Shown here: positions 16,326 through 23,887 of the stretch, piece by piece
How the letters are laid out: each line of letters opens with the position of its first letter
Numbering within the stretch: position 1 is the stretch's first letter
NCBI GenBank assembly: GCA_964421085.1
Contig: CAYQVO010000026.1
Location: 1 to 51,305, forward strand
DNA from: CAYQVO01 sp964421085
GTDB taxonomy: Bacteria; Bdellovibrionota_C; UBA2361; CAYQVO01
Direction of reading: 5' to 3'
DNA: 51,305 bases
Translations under genes and position numbers: made by a program
Notes under the pieces: model-generated
The model's database searches: none
Seen by the model: the letters and a program-made list of their open reading frames with translations, nothing else
What the model was told of the DNA's origin: nothing

Positions 16326-16829
16326 TCACTTGATGCTGCGATACTCAATACGCATAATCTCGACCTCCTGCTCTCCCCGCGGTGTTGTATATGTGACGAT
16401 GTCGCCCGGCTTCCTGTTCAAAAGGGCCTTCGCAAGCGGCGACAGCCAGCTGATTCGTCCGGCTCCTGCATTCACTTCGTCCGCGCCGACAATAGAGAAT
16501 ACTTTCTCCCGGTCGTTTTCGTCGAGCAGAGTCACAGTCGCTCCAAACCGCACCTCGGGACAGTTCATTAACGCAGGGTCAACCACTTCGGCAGCCTCGA
16601 TCCTTCCGGCGAGCCACCGCATCCTGCTGTCGATCTCTCTGAGCCTCTTCTTGCCATAGATATAATCCGCATTTTCCGAACGGTCTCCGTTCTCTGCGGC
16701 CCACGAAACGGTCCTTGTTACCTCAGGCCTCTCCTTGTACTTGAGGTTTTTGAACTCCTCCTCAAGTTTTCGAAGGCCCGCCGGGGTAATGTAATTCTTC
16801 TGAGAGCGTCGAGCATCCCCTGCCATCAT
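16326..16829 (-). CDS. greB: Transcript cleavage factor GreA/GreB family (GreB-like)
   Basis: Gre factors enter the RNA polymerase secondary channel and rescue backtracked complexes by stimulating transcript cleavage. The sequence has 'KNYITPAGLRKLEEE', the GreB-type block RPEVTRTVSWAAENGDRSEN with the two acidic tip residues (ADYIYGKKRLREID), and the C-terminal FKBP-like domain ending in 'VEIMRIEY'. ATG 16829 (MMAGDARRSQKNYITP) gives about 167 residues, the usual GreB length; the open frame reaches 16868. It appears to be the first gene of a two-gene unit with the kinase-receiver fusion. Confidence 0.92.
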   Translation of the reverse strand: MMAGDARRSQKNYITPAGLRKLEEEFKNLKYKERPEVTRTVSWAAENGDRSENADYIYGKKRLREIDSRMRWLAGRIEAAEVVDPALMNCPEVRFGATVTLLDENDREKVFSIVGADEVNAGAGRISWLSPLAKALLNRKPGDIVTYTTPRGEQEVEIMRIEYRSIK

Positions 16830-16979
16830 ATCATGATTGCATAAGGCCGCAGGAGAGTCCATGAGCATTGACTGCTGTGCTCAAAGGGCAGGCCAGTGTA
16901 ATTTTTCCTTTGTGGTCACTGCTGCGTTCATGATTCAATTATGCGATCGGAGCGCAATGACGGTTGCGGGGAGAACGTG

Positions 16980-18701
16980 ATGAGTAATGGTGCGGAGTGG
17001 CCGAAGATCTCGATTGTGACTGTTTCTTTCAATCACGGAGAGTTCATCAGGCAGAATATCGAGTCTGTGCTTCAGCAGAATTATCCGAACTTCGAACACA
17101 TAATCATTGATGGGGGTTCGACCGACGATACTCTTGACATTCTCCGTTCGTATCCTCACCTGAAGTGGACTTCCGAGTCCGACCGGGGACAGTCAGACGC
17201 GCTGAACAAAGGGTTTTCGCGGATAACGGGAGAGATTACAGGGTGGCTCAATTCAGACGACTGGTATGCGCCTGACATATTCTTCGATGTGGCCAAATCT
17301 CTCAAAGATCATCAGTTCGTTCTTGGCGCGGGGCAGGAAACTGACAGGGAGGGCAAACCCCGGCAGCTTGTGCCGAACGTCAAGCGCGACTTTTTCGATG
17401 TTCTCAAGTACTGGTGTCCTTACGCCTGGCTCGCCCAGCCTTCAGTTTTCTTCAGGACGGAACTTCTTGAACGGGTCAGGAGAGCCGACGGGAAATACCT
17501 GGATGACGATCTCTTCTTCTGCATGGATTTCGACCTCTGGGCGCGCATGGCTGCCGTCGTTCCTTTTGACAGGAGAATCGACAGAATCCTCTCTTACTAC
17601 CGGATATACGACACAAACAAGACCGGCAGACATCCCGTCGCGACACAGCGGGAATGCGGCCGTGTTTTCAGGAGATACAGCTACACTCTGAGCAACACTG
17701 AGCACAGGTTTTCCTTCGTCATACCGGCAGCATCCATAACTCCGCAGATCACCGACACACTGACAAGCATCGCCGCGCAGAACTTCAAAGATTTCGAAAT
17801 TGTGTTCGTCGACTATGCCGGCGACAAGGATTTCACAAAACAGCTGCGCGACCTTGTTCTCGAAATGGCTTCCGCGTTCAACCATAACAGCGTGCGATTC
17901 GTCAAAGCAGAAGCGCCCAATCTTTATACTGCTCTCAACGACGGCATATTTGCGGCCTGCGCGCTCATTGTCTGCACCCTGCAGGAGGGAGATACTGTTG
18001 GTCCCGACTTCCTTCTCGAGGCAAATGAGATTTTCGTTCCCGATTCTCTGGGCTTTGCCCTGCCGCTTGCCTGGAAGCCCGAATTGAAAGCTCTCCTTTT
18101 CAGCCATGAACACAGCCAGGTTGGCGTCAAAATCGGAAACATCTTCAAGCTTCCGTACATATTCCCGAATTTTGTGGCCAGGAAAGTGACGATGATGGAA
18201 CTCGGCGGTCTTCAACATACGCAGATTCCTCCACTCACGATTCGCGATCTTCTGGCGCGTGTCTGCCACAAGTCATGGGGTGTGAGCGTGAATAATTCGC
18301 TTTCCCTTGCTCCTGTAAAGCGGGATTATGCGGACGAGCAGGAGTATCTGAAAGCTTTCGATCCCTGCATAAACGCGAAGATAATGCTTGATCTGACTCG
18401 TGAGCTGCAGACTTCGCCGTTTGCGGCGGTTCGTCTTGCAAATGGCGTCACCTTCGCCATCCCTGATGCGCTGAGGATCAAGGCAGAGGCCATACTGAAA
18501 GCATCCCCGCCTGACTGGCATACTCTTTCATTTCTAAGCGACAGGGAACAACTTCAGGAAACGAGCGTGAAGTATCCCGAATTTGCCCCTGCGTGGTATT
18601 TCATTGCAAGGGCTTCGGAAAGAAAGGGTGACGCCGCGGCCGCCCAGGCGGCATGGGAGAGGTTCAGGGCGACAGCTGCGGCATTCCCGGCCTTTACCTG
18701 A
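16980..18701 (+). CDS. Glycosyltransferase with two family-2-like modules and a TPR-like tail
   Basis: The first module (residues 5-210) is a clear GT2 fold: ISIVTVSFNHGEFIRQNIES, IIIDGGSTDDT, and the acidic triad in GWLNSDDWYAPD. It resembles WcaA-type transferases acting on nucleotide sugars. A second GT-A-like module begins near residue 240 ('FSFVIPAASITPQITDTL', EIVFVDYAG), but its DxD region is replaced by LQEGDTVGPDF, so it may be inactive. The last 60 residues contain a TPR-like helix pair. ATG 16980 is chosen because GGGAGAACGTG precedes it. No membrane segment is present. It is probably involved in surface polysaccharide or glycan assembly and is convergent to another GT2 gene. Confidence 0.88.
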   Translation: MSNGAEWPKISIVTVSFNHGEFIRQNIESVLQQNYPNFEHIIIDGGSTDDTLDILRSYPHLKWTSESDRGQSDALNKGFSRITGEITGWLNSDDWYAPDIFFDVAKSLKDHQFVLGAGQETDREGKPRQLVPNVKRDFFDVLKYWCPYAWLAQPSVFFRTELLERVRRADGKYLDDDLFFCMDFDLWARMAAVVPFDRRIDRILSYYRIYDTNKTGRHPVATQRECGRVFRRYSYTLSNTEHRFSFVIPAASITPQITDTLTSIAAQNFKDFEIVFVDYAGDKDFTKQLRDLVLEMASAFNHNSVRFVKAEAPNLYTALNDGIFAACALIVCTLQEGDTVGPDFLLEANEIFVPDSLGFALPLAWKPELKALLFSHEHSQVGVKIGNIFKLPYIFPNFVARKVTMMELGGLQHTQIPPLTIRDLLARVCHKSWGVSVNNSLSLAPVKRDYADEQEYLKAFDPCINAKIMLDLTRELQTSPFAAVRLANGVTFAIPDALRIKAEAILKASPPDWHTLSFLSDREQLQETSVKYPEFAPAWYFIARASERKGDAAAAQAAWERFRATAAAFPAFT

Positions 18702-18710
18702 AAGTGGACT

Positions 18711-18752
18711 GGCGACAGTTCCGGAAGAAGCCGGAATGTCGTAACTGTCACC
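18711..18752. terminator. Hairpin between convergent glycosyltransferase genes
   Basis: The inner stem pairs 18713-18724 (CGACAGTTCCGG) with 18731-18741 (CCGGAATGTCG), with one bulged G and the loop AAGAAG. The outer GGCGACAGTT also pairs with AACTGTCACC at 18743-18752 with one mismatch. The element fills the whole space between two convergent genes and enters the last codons of the minus-strand gene. No long U tract follows, so it is a structured repeat that may act as a bidirectional terminator. It shares the ACRGTTCC string with the GGGGACGGTTCC family but is not the same repeat. Confidence 0.6.
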
Positions 18753-19827
18753 CTGCTTTACCCATCGAGGCGAGCCGCGGCACGACGATCCGGAACATGT
18801 CAGGCCTGAGGGTAAGGACAATTCGATAGAATTTTGCCGCCTCGTCATGCTGACCGGCGCCTTCAAAAATACCCGAGAGGCGGTAAAATGGCTGCCAGTT
18901 CCTTTCCCCTGTCAATTCGACAGCTCTCCAGTAATTCTGCATGGCTTCCGACCTCTTTCCTTCTTCCTCGAGAATCAGTCCGATACACAGCTTCAGAACC
19001 CATTCCTCGGAATGTATGGAGTCAAGGAGGCGGATTCTTTCGATTGCCCTGGAAGACATCTTCGGAACATCCTTCTGCGCCATAAGAACCTCTTCAACGG
19101 GATAAAGATCTTCGTTGGCCACCTGTATCATCGCCGTGCAGTCCCGATACCTTCCGTGGATGAATGTCGCAGCCAGACCGCCTTCGCTCACCCGGTAAAA
19201 ATAAAGCCTGTCTTCCGTCATCGAACGCTCGACACCCAGACGGGAGCACGTTATCCAGTACTCCCAGTCTTCGGCAAAGGAGAACGACACTTTGTACCCT
19301 CCCGTCGCTTCGAACAGCGCTTTGTCGTACAGTGCCGCGTTCGTGATACAGTTGTAGTAGCGTATCCTGTACGCGCTGTATTCCCCAGGCGCCCATTGAC
19401 CAGTCTCAACGCCGAAGTTCTGCTGCGCTGAACAGAAGATTCCGGCACCGGTCTCTCGAAGGCAGGAGACTCCCGCACTGATGTATGAAGGAGCTATCAA
19501 GTCGTCGGCATCCAGGCACATGACCACGGATCCGGCCGAAGCCTTCAGCCCCGCATTCCTTGCCGCGGAAACGCCTTTATTGTCCTGCTCAATGAGATGA
19601 ATTTTGCGGCGGGGAAAGGACGAAATGAGCCGGTGCGCGGTCTCGCTCACATTATCCGGGCTTCCGTCATTGACGATTATAATCTCAATGTGCGGATAAT
19701 CCTGGTTCACGGCGGATGCCACCGCCTCCTCGAGCATCGAAGCGTGCCGGAAGCAGGGTATAACGACGCTCACCAGCGGATCTCCCCGCCGCAGCCTCTC
19801 CTTGAATTCCTTCTGAAGTTTGTTCAT
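18748..19827 (-). CDS. Family-2 glycosyltransferase with C-terminal TPR-like region
   Basis: The N-terminal 230 residues are a standard GT2: VSVVIPCFRHASMLEEA, IIIVNDGSPDN, 'DNKGVSAARNAGL' and the metal-binding MCLDADDLI, with 'FSFAEDWEYWI' carrying the catalytic-type acidic residues. Residues 270-350 hold helical TPR-like repeats (NYWRAVELTGERNWQPFYRL; AAKFYRIVLTLRP). The protein is cytoplasmic, or peripheral through the TPR region. Its ATG overlaps the stop of the upstream Cas4-like gene by four bases (ATGA), so these genes are translationally coupled. That pairing with a nuclease is unusual. Confidence 0.92.
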   Translation of the reverse strand: MNKLQKEFKERLRRGDPLVSVVIPCFRHASMLEEAVASAVNQDYPHIEIIIVNDGSPDNVSETAHRLISSFPRRKIHLIEQDNKGVSAARNAGLKASAGSVVMCLDADDLIAPSYISAGVSCLRETGAGIFCSAQQNFGVETGQWAPGEYSAYRIRYYNCITNAALYDKALFEATGGYKVSFSFAEDWEYWITCSRLGVERSMTEDRLYFYRVSEGGLAATFIHGRYRDCTAMIQVANEDLYPVEEVLMAQKDVPKMSSRAIERIRLLDSIHSEEWVLKLCIGLILEEEGKRSEAMQNYWRAVELTGERNWQPFYRLSGIFEGAGQHDEAAKFYRIVLTLRPDMFRIVVPRLASMGKAG

Positions 19828-20417
19828 TCCGTTCCTGAGATCAACTTGTGCTCACACGCGTCTTTAACATCGCAGCGGGAGCATTTCCTCGGATGGGGCG
19901 CCGGCCGGCTCTCACTTCCCTGCACTATTGCCTGCATCTCATCGAGTAAATTCTGAAGCCATGCCTGCCGTTGCGGGCTGTTCTCTATTTTGAGGCGGCG
20001 GCATGAAGGACCGAGGATCAGATAACCATACGGGGGCTTCTTTCCCTCGAACTCTTCGACCAGACGCATATACACAAGAAGCTGGGCGACGTAACGGTCG
20101 CGAAGCTTGCGCGCAAGAGGCTTCCGTTCGACAGGAATAATGTACCCGTCCTCGCTGATGAGCGCGTCGGGTTTTCCGGCAAGTCCCTGCAGCTGCGATA
20201 CGTAATGACGGAGGACAAGGGTCCTGCTGCCGTCAACGCTTACTGCGATAGAACCTTTCGTGATGCCTGATCCGCGCCGTTTGATTTCCGCAGAACTGTA
20301 CAGACCCCGGAGGATGATAAGTCCCGCCACGACGAGGACGGCAAGCAGAATAAACTCTGAGTTAACCGATGCAATTGCCGTCGCGATTGAAATTATAACG
20401 CGATAGGCGCCCTCCAT
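19824..20417 (-). CDS. Cas4-like PD-(D/E)XK nuclease, C-terminal subunit with N-terminal membrane anchor
   Basis: One membrane segment (about residues 20-40, FILLAVLVVAGLIILRGL) precedes a RecB/Cas4-type nuclease core: Asp84 in GKPDALI (motif II), Glu97-x-Lys99 in IPVERKP (motif III), Gln112/Tyr116 in AQLLVYMRLVEE, and a C-terminal Cys179-x2-Cys182-x5-Cys188 cluster as in Cas4. The fourth cysteine and the motif I histidine expected in Cas4 are missing here but occur in the protein encoded just upstream. I infer a two-subunit, membrane-held Fe-S nuclease. No CRISPR array or other cas gene was found. It is three bases downstream of the partner gene and overlaps the next GT2 gene. Confidence 0.8.
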   Translation of the reverse strand: MEGAYRVIISIATAIASVNSEFILLAVLVVAGLIILRGLYSSAEIKRRGSGITKGSIAVSVDGSRTLVLRHYVSQLQGLAGKPDALISEDGYIIPVERKPLARKLRDRYVAQLLVYMRLVEEFEGKKPPYGYLILGPSCRRLKIENSPQRQAWLQNLLDEMQAIVQGSESRPAPHPRKCSRCDVKDACEHKLISGTE

Positions 20418-20420
20418 CCT

Positions 20421-20681
20421 CTAAAGATTACTCCACATGAAAAACACAATCGCGACGACTATAAGAGTAGCGGCTATCTTCACCCCCCGGCTGAGGAACA
20501 GCGATTCGTCGTATTCTTCCGCCCACTGCTGATGAAGCTCAGTTCCGCGCTTTGAGTCCTCGCGCCGGATTGATTTGACTCCCTGGAGCATCTTGAGTCT
20601 CCACGCTTCGGGACATACTACGTATTCTCCAATCTCACCTGCAGAATAGATAAATTTTCCGATATCGGATTTTCTTGGCAT
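20421..20681 (-). CDS. Cas4-like N-terminal subunit with C-terminal membrane anchor
   Basis: The 86-residue protein matches the start of Cas4-family nucleases: SAGEIGEYVVCPEAWRLKM contains the Y..CP..W motif with the first cluster cysteine (Cys23), and KRGTELHQQW supplies the motif I histidine (His50). It ends with one membrane segment (about residues 66-83). The stop is followed after three bases by the ATG of the gene carrying the remaining active-site residues. Both polypeptides are complete with their own anchor, so this looks like a real split rather than a simple frameshift. The alternative is a recent break of one gene with a two-helix membrane insert. Confidence 0.75.
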   Translation of the reverse strand: MPRKSDIGKFIYSAGEIGEYVVCPEAWRLKMLQGVKSIRREDSKRGTELHQQWAEEYDESLFLSRGVKIAATLIVVAIVFFMWSNL

Positions 20682-20873
20682 CGTATGAATACCTTACACG
20701 AATTCTGCGCTCTCAGGAATGCGTCACGCTGCGCCTGTTTTGAGCCCCTGATCCACGCAATCCCCGAAAAGGATCCCGTCGAGTTCGGTCTCAATTGCCT
20801 GAATAAGGGTGAACGGGGTTCTGATTTTTTCTCCTCTGCGCATCTTCCTCGACGGCCATGCCTTGCTCCGGTT

Positions 20874-21623
20874 CTATGCAGCCTTCCAGTGAGTGGACGC
20901 CTGCCGGCTGATCTTATCCTGTCTTTCTGCTGCTTCAGACTCGAGTGCGACCACACTTTCCTGGAGATACTCAATGAGCGGCAGCGAGATTTCTCTGACT
21001 TCCGAAATGGGCAGCGGAAGCGAACGTCCAAGACCTGCGATTACCGATTCCCGGATTGCCAGAGGTTTGACAAAAAGGTGGTGAGCGAGCAGAAGCTCTT
21101 CATGACCGGGCCGTTCGAGAAGATGATTAATCTTTTTCAGCCGATGACCCATCGCATCGCGAATCTGCATGAGCACGAAGAAGGTGTAGCTTTTTTTGAT
21201 GTTATTACTGTTGAGATACTTCACCATCCGCTCATCGAGTCGCGCAAGAAAATCGTTGTGCTCTTTAAAAAGTCTCGAGAATTCAATCTTCGCATCCTGC
21301 AGAAGTTCGTCCCACTGTTTTTTGCGGTTCTCACGCGAAATGCTCATCAGGAAGCTGAGAACTACTGCGCCGATAATGAGAATAAGCAGCACTGCGAAGG
21401 GAATGTGAACTGCGCATAGAAAATGGAGAGCAAACCAGCCGGCGGAAAACAGGATTATCAGCGCCGTGGCACCAAGACAGGGCGCTCCGCTCGATGCGAG
21501 GACGGGTGGCTCGGAAATCTCCATTTCGTGAATGACAGGAGTTCTGCTCTCCTCCTCAGTTGCGCGATGTTTTCCCCCGAGCACTTCCTGAACAAACAGG
21601 CGGTCAGGCATTGACACTCTCAT
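20874..21623 (-). CDS. Two-helix membrane protein with cytoplasmic helical domain, unknown function
   Basis: The 249-residue protein has about 45 polar residues, two adjacent membrane segments (about 48-70 and 73-94, FALHFLCAVHIPFAVLLILI), and a long charged helical C-terminal domain with Leu/Glu/Lys periodicity. I do not recognise a family. GGAGG lies four bases before ATG 21623; ATG 21611 is an alternative. It precedes the Cas4-like pair by 192 bases on the same strand and may be in the same transcript. Its topology would place the helical domain in the cytoplasm beside the anchored nuclease, but a link is only contextual. Confidence 0.7.
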   Translation of the reverse strand: MRVSMPDRLFVQEVLGGKHRATEEESRTPVIHEMEISEPPVLASSGAPCLGATALIILFSAGWFALHFLCAVHIPFAVLLILIIGAVVLSFLMSISRENRKKQWDELLQDAKIEFSRLFKEHNDFLARLDERMVKYLNSNNIKKSYTFFVLMQIRDAMGHRLKKINHLLERPGHEELLLAHHLFVKPLAIRESVIAGLGRSLPLPISEVREISLPLIEYLQESVVALESEAAERQDKISRQASTHWKAA

Positions 21624-21770
21624 ATAACCTCCGGCTTAAACCACACCACCCTGGAAAGCTGGTCCTGGCGTGAGACAATCAAAGGTCTCTTCACACAATA
21701 TATCAGCGGTTTTGCCCGATTTGGTTCAGGGTTAACGGAAAAATCAGCAGGCTTCAAGCATCGCCCGGCG

Positions 21771-22247
21771 CTAGCGGTCGAGCAGATGTTTCATCCAGCG
21801 CACAAAGCGCCACGCCTTCAGATCCTGCTTTCCGGCATGTTCAGAATTGACGGTCGATTTGAGGTCGGGCGCCCGTAACAGTTCGAAATGATGAGAGGCG
21901 CCATCAGGAATGTGTGCCGTCTCAATCAGGTACTGAGATTCCGGAGCCTGGCTGTTAACAAGCCTCCAGAAAGCGTACCTGCCGCAGGCCGTGCTGAAAG
22001 AGCATTTCAACACAAATTTGCTCTCACCCAGGTCCGAGAGGGTCCCAAATTTGAAATCATCGCCCTTTTCAAGCAGGAAATTGGTCTCAAGCACCTCGGT
22101 CCAGACCTTTTTAGCCCGGAATATCGAAAGTTCGTCTTCGTAACGTCCTTCGAGAGTCACCTGGTCGGAGTCGAACAAAACAGCTACCTGATTGTCGAAT
22201 TCCTCATGAAGTTCAACTAGTTGTTCATTAGCAAGGTCAAAACTCAT
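21771..22247 (-). CDS. Hypothetical protein, possibly single-domain alpha/beta
   Basis: The 158-residue soluble protein (MSFDLANEQLVELHEEFDNQ...) has a beta-rich middle (FVLKCSFSTACGRYAFWRLV) and a C-terminal Trp/Arg-rich helix (LKAWRFVRWMKHLLDR). I recognise no family, and there is no signal peptide or membrane segment. Codon choice matches the neighbours, and the frame is uninterrupted and starts at an ATG, which supports it being real. It is divergent from the RGG protein gene. Confidence 0.6.
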   Translation of the reverse strand: MSFDLANEQLVELHEEFDNQVAVLFDSDQVTLEGRYEDELSIFRAKKVWTEVLETNFLLEKGDDFKFGTLSDLGESKFVLKCSFSTACGRYAFWRLVNSQAPESQYLIETAHIPDGASHHFELLRAPDLKSTVNSEHAGKQDLKAWRFVRWMKHLLDR

Positions 22248-22568
22248 CTCTACTAACCCGATGAAAACCTTGAAGTTCCTGCCCGCATCTGCACTGCCTG
22301 ATGGCTGTTTCGGCGGGATTAGCTTCCTGATGGAGTTATCGACTGGAATTTTCCTTCGCTTAATAATATGTTTTCAACTGGTCCATATTACCGACCCTGA
22401 CTTGGTCCTGGCGGACTACATCCTGCCAAGCTTAGCCCAGCAACTGACGTGGGGGTCGGTCGGCCGGTGTCACTTTTTTCTGCTGGTTACAGCAAAGAAG
22501 ATGTCGGATCCGTTCGAATAATGCCGGCATAGTCGAACGCAAACCTGAAATATAAGGAAGTTTTTGCA
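22248..22568. promoter_or_regulatory. 321-bp divergent intergenic region with an operator-like dyad
   Basis: No gene is recognised in this stretch. At 22511-22539 there is a nested dyad: CGTTCGA (22511) and TCGAACG (22533) flank the perfect palindrome ATGCCGGCAT (22521-22530). It ends 30 bases before the ATG of the gene at 22569, just upstream of AAGGAAG, so it is well placed to be a regulator-binding site or a 5'-UTR hairpin. The rest probably holds the two divergent promoters, but I cannot point to convincing -35/-10 boxes. Confidence 0.5.
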
Positions 22569-23237
22569 ATGAGAGGAAGAAACAGACCACGTAAAGGAGG
22601 AGGAGGTCCACGCCGAGGCGGCCATCAGGGCGGGGGTCGTAAGCCCCGTTTCAACAGAGCCCGGAGAAGCCCGACCCAGGCATCAGAGAGCGGCAATAAA
22701 AGAGAGCGCATAGCGATTGAGAGCGGCTATCTTGTACTTATCGATCAGTTCATGCTTGCAAACCCGCAGTTTCTCGAGAAGTACGATGAACTTATCGATG
22801 CGGATCCGGGACAAAAGGACGATTTGATTAAGCAGTATGGCGGTGTGGTAATCGAACTGGATCCCGGCACCTACCGGATCGAACGCGATCCGTTCAAATA
22901 TTCGATAATCATTCATCCCGAGAAAGAAGAGCCTGACCTGAGCTCGCTCCATGAAGATGCAAGTGAGTCGCACGGACATGTCTTCGTTGATACCCGTTGT
23001 CTGGCCATGATTGACAGAGAACTTCTTGACGACAGCGAGCTTCTCGCGAAATATCAGCAGCTCTGGTTCGGCGGTCAGGACAAAGCCTGCAGAGATCTTC
23101 TCAGAGACAACGGAGGAGCTGTACGGTACGGATTCAATCGCTACGGAGACGAACTGGGCGTATACAAGATACCAAACGAGTCCGTAGTGTGTCTCTGGCC
23201 CGATGTGGCGGAACCTGTGCAGGAAGCTGCCGCGTAA
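22569..23237 (+). CDS. RGG-tailed protein with two related alpha/beta segments, unknown function
   Basis: The first 38 residues are Arg/Gly-rich (RGRNRPRKGGGG, PRRGGHQGGG), similar to RNA-binding RGG tails. The remaining 180 residues contain two segments that may be related: 'LVLIDQFMLANPQFLEKYDE', with GGVVIELDPGTYRIERD, and CLAMIDRELLDDSELLAKYQ, with GGAVRYGFNRYGDELGVYKI. This suggests an internal duplication of a roughly 80-residue domain. The family is not recognised. AAGGAAG precedes ATG 22569. pcm starts 9 bases after the stop, so the two are likely cotranscribed. Confidence 0.75.
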   Translation: MRGRNRPRKGGGGPRRGGHQGGGRKPRFNRARRSPTQASESGNKRERIAIESGYLVLIDQFMLANPQFLEKYDELIDADPGQKDDLIKQYGGVVIELDPGTYRIERDPFKYSIIIHPEKEEPDLSSLHEDASESHGHVFVDTRCLAMIDRELLDDSELLAKYQQLWFGGQDKACRDLLRDNGGAVRYGFNRYGDELGVYKIPNESVVCLWPDVAEPVQEAAA

Positions 23238-23246
23238 AAACAATTG

Positions 23247-23882
23247 ATGGACGAGAAAGAGCAGAGTTTCACTCGCCGGCGCCATCGCATGGTGGAGGTC
23301 CAATTGCAGGCCCGGGGCATCGTAAACGAGCGTGTCCTCGAGGCGATGCGCCACGTACCCCGTCACCTGTTTGTCCCTGAAGAACTGCGGGACCAGGCGT
23401 ATGACGACGGTCCCCTTCCACTTGGGCCGGGCCAGACAATCTCACAGCCCCTTATCGTGGCGGAAATGGCGCAACTTCTCAATCTCGAGCCGACGGATAT
23501 CGTGCTGGAGATTGGAACAGGATCGGGATATCAGTCGGCCGTTCTGTCTCATCTTTGCGCTGAAGTCTACACGATTGAAATCGATGAACTTCTGCATAAG
23601 TGGTCCGGCATAGTCCTGGAACGTCTCGGTGTCAGGAATGTATACGGCCGGCACGGCAATGGATATTCCGGATGGCCCGAGAAAGCGCCGTTCGACGGCA
23701 TTGTCATTTCCGCCGCATGCCCTGAAGTCCCGGACACACTGCTCGACCAGCTTCGTGACGATGGAAGATGCGTTTTCCCTTTCGGGCGGGAGCATCAGAC
23801 TCTGATCCTGGTCGAAAGAACCTTATCCGGGATGCGAAAGAGCGAACACGGCGGCGTGCGGTTTGTGATGATGAAGGAGTGA
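23247..23882 (+). CDS. pcm: Protein-L-isoaspartate O-methyltransferase
   Basis: Pcm methylates isoaspartyl residues in damaged proteins with S-adenosylmethionine so that they can revert. Seen: 'ARGIVNERVLEAMRHVPRH' and LFVPEEL, the active-site segment 'LGPGQTISQPLIVAEMAQLL', the SAM motif VLEIGTGSGYQSAVLSHL, YTIEIDELL, and 'APFDGIVISAACPEVP'. Length (about 211) fits. ATG 23247 is preferred to the TTG immediately before it. It follows the RGG protein gene closely and converges with thpR, with only 5 bases between stops. Confidence 0.95.
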   Translation: MDEKEQSFTRRRHRMVEVQLQARGIVNERVLEAMRHVPRHLFVPEELRDQAYDDGPLPLGPGQTISQPLIVAEMAQLLNLEPTDIVLEIGTGSGYQSAVLSHLCAEVYTIEIDELLHKWSGIVLERLGVRNVYGRHGNGYSGWPEKAPFDGIVISAACPEVPDTLLDQLRDDGRCVFPFGREHQTLILVERTLSGMRKSEHGGVRFVMMKE

Positions 23883-23887
23883 GAGGG

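Noticed and set aside
19824..20681. CRISPR-Cas locus suggested by the Cas4-like genes
   Set aside because: No direct-repeat array and no other cas gene is visible within the window; Cas4-like nucleases also occur alone.
22261..22521. 86-codon plus-strand ORF in the 22.3-22.5 kb intergenic region
   Set aside because: No RBS, no motif and unusual composition; the region is better explained as divergent promoters with the dyad at 22511.
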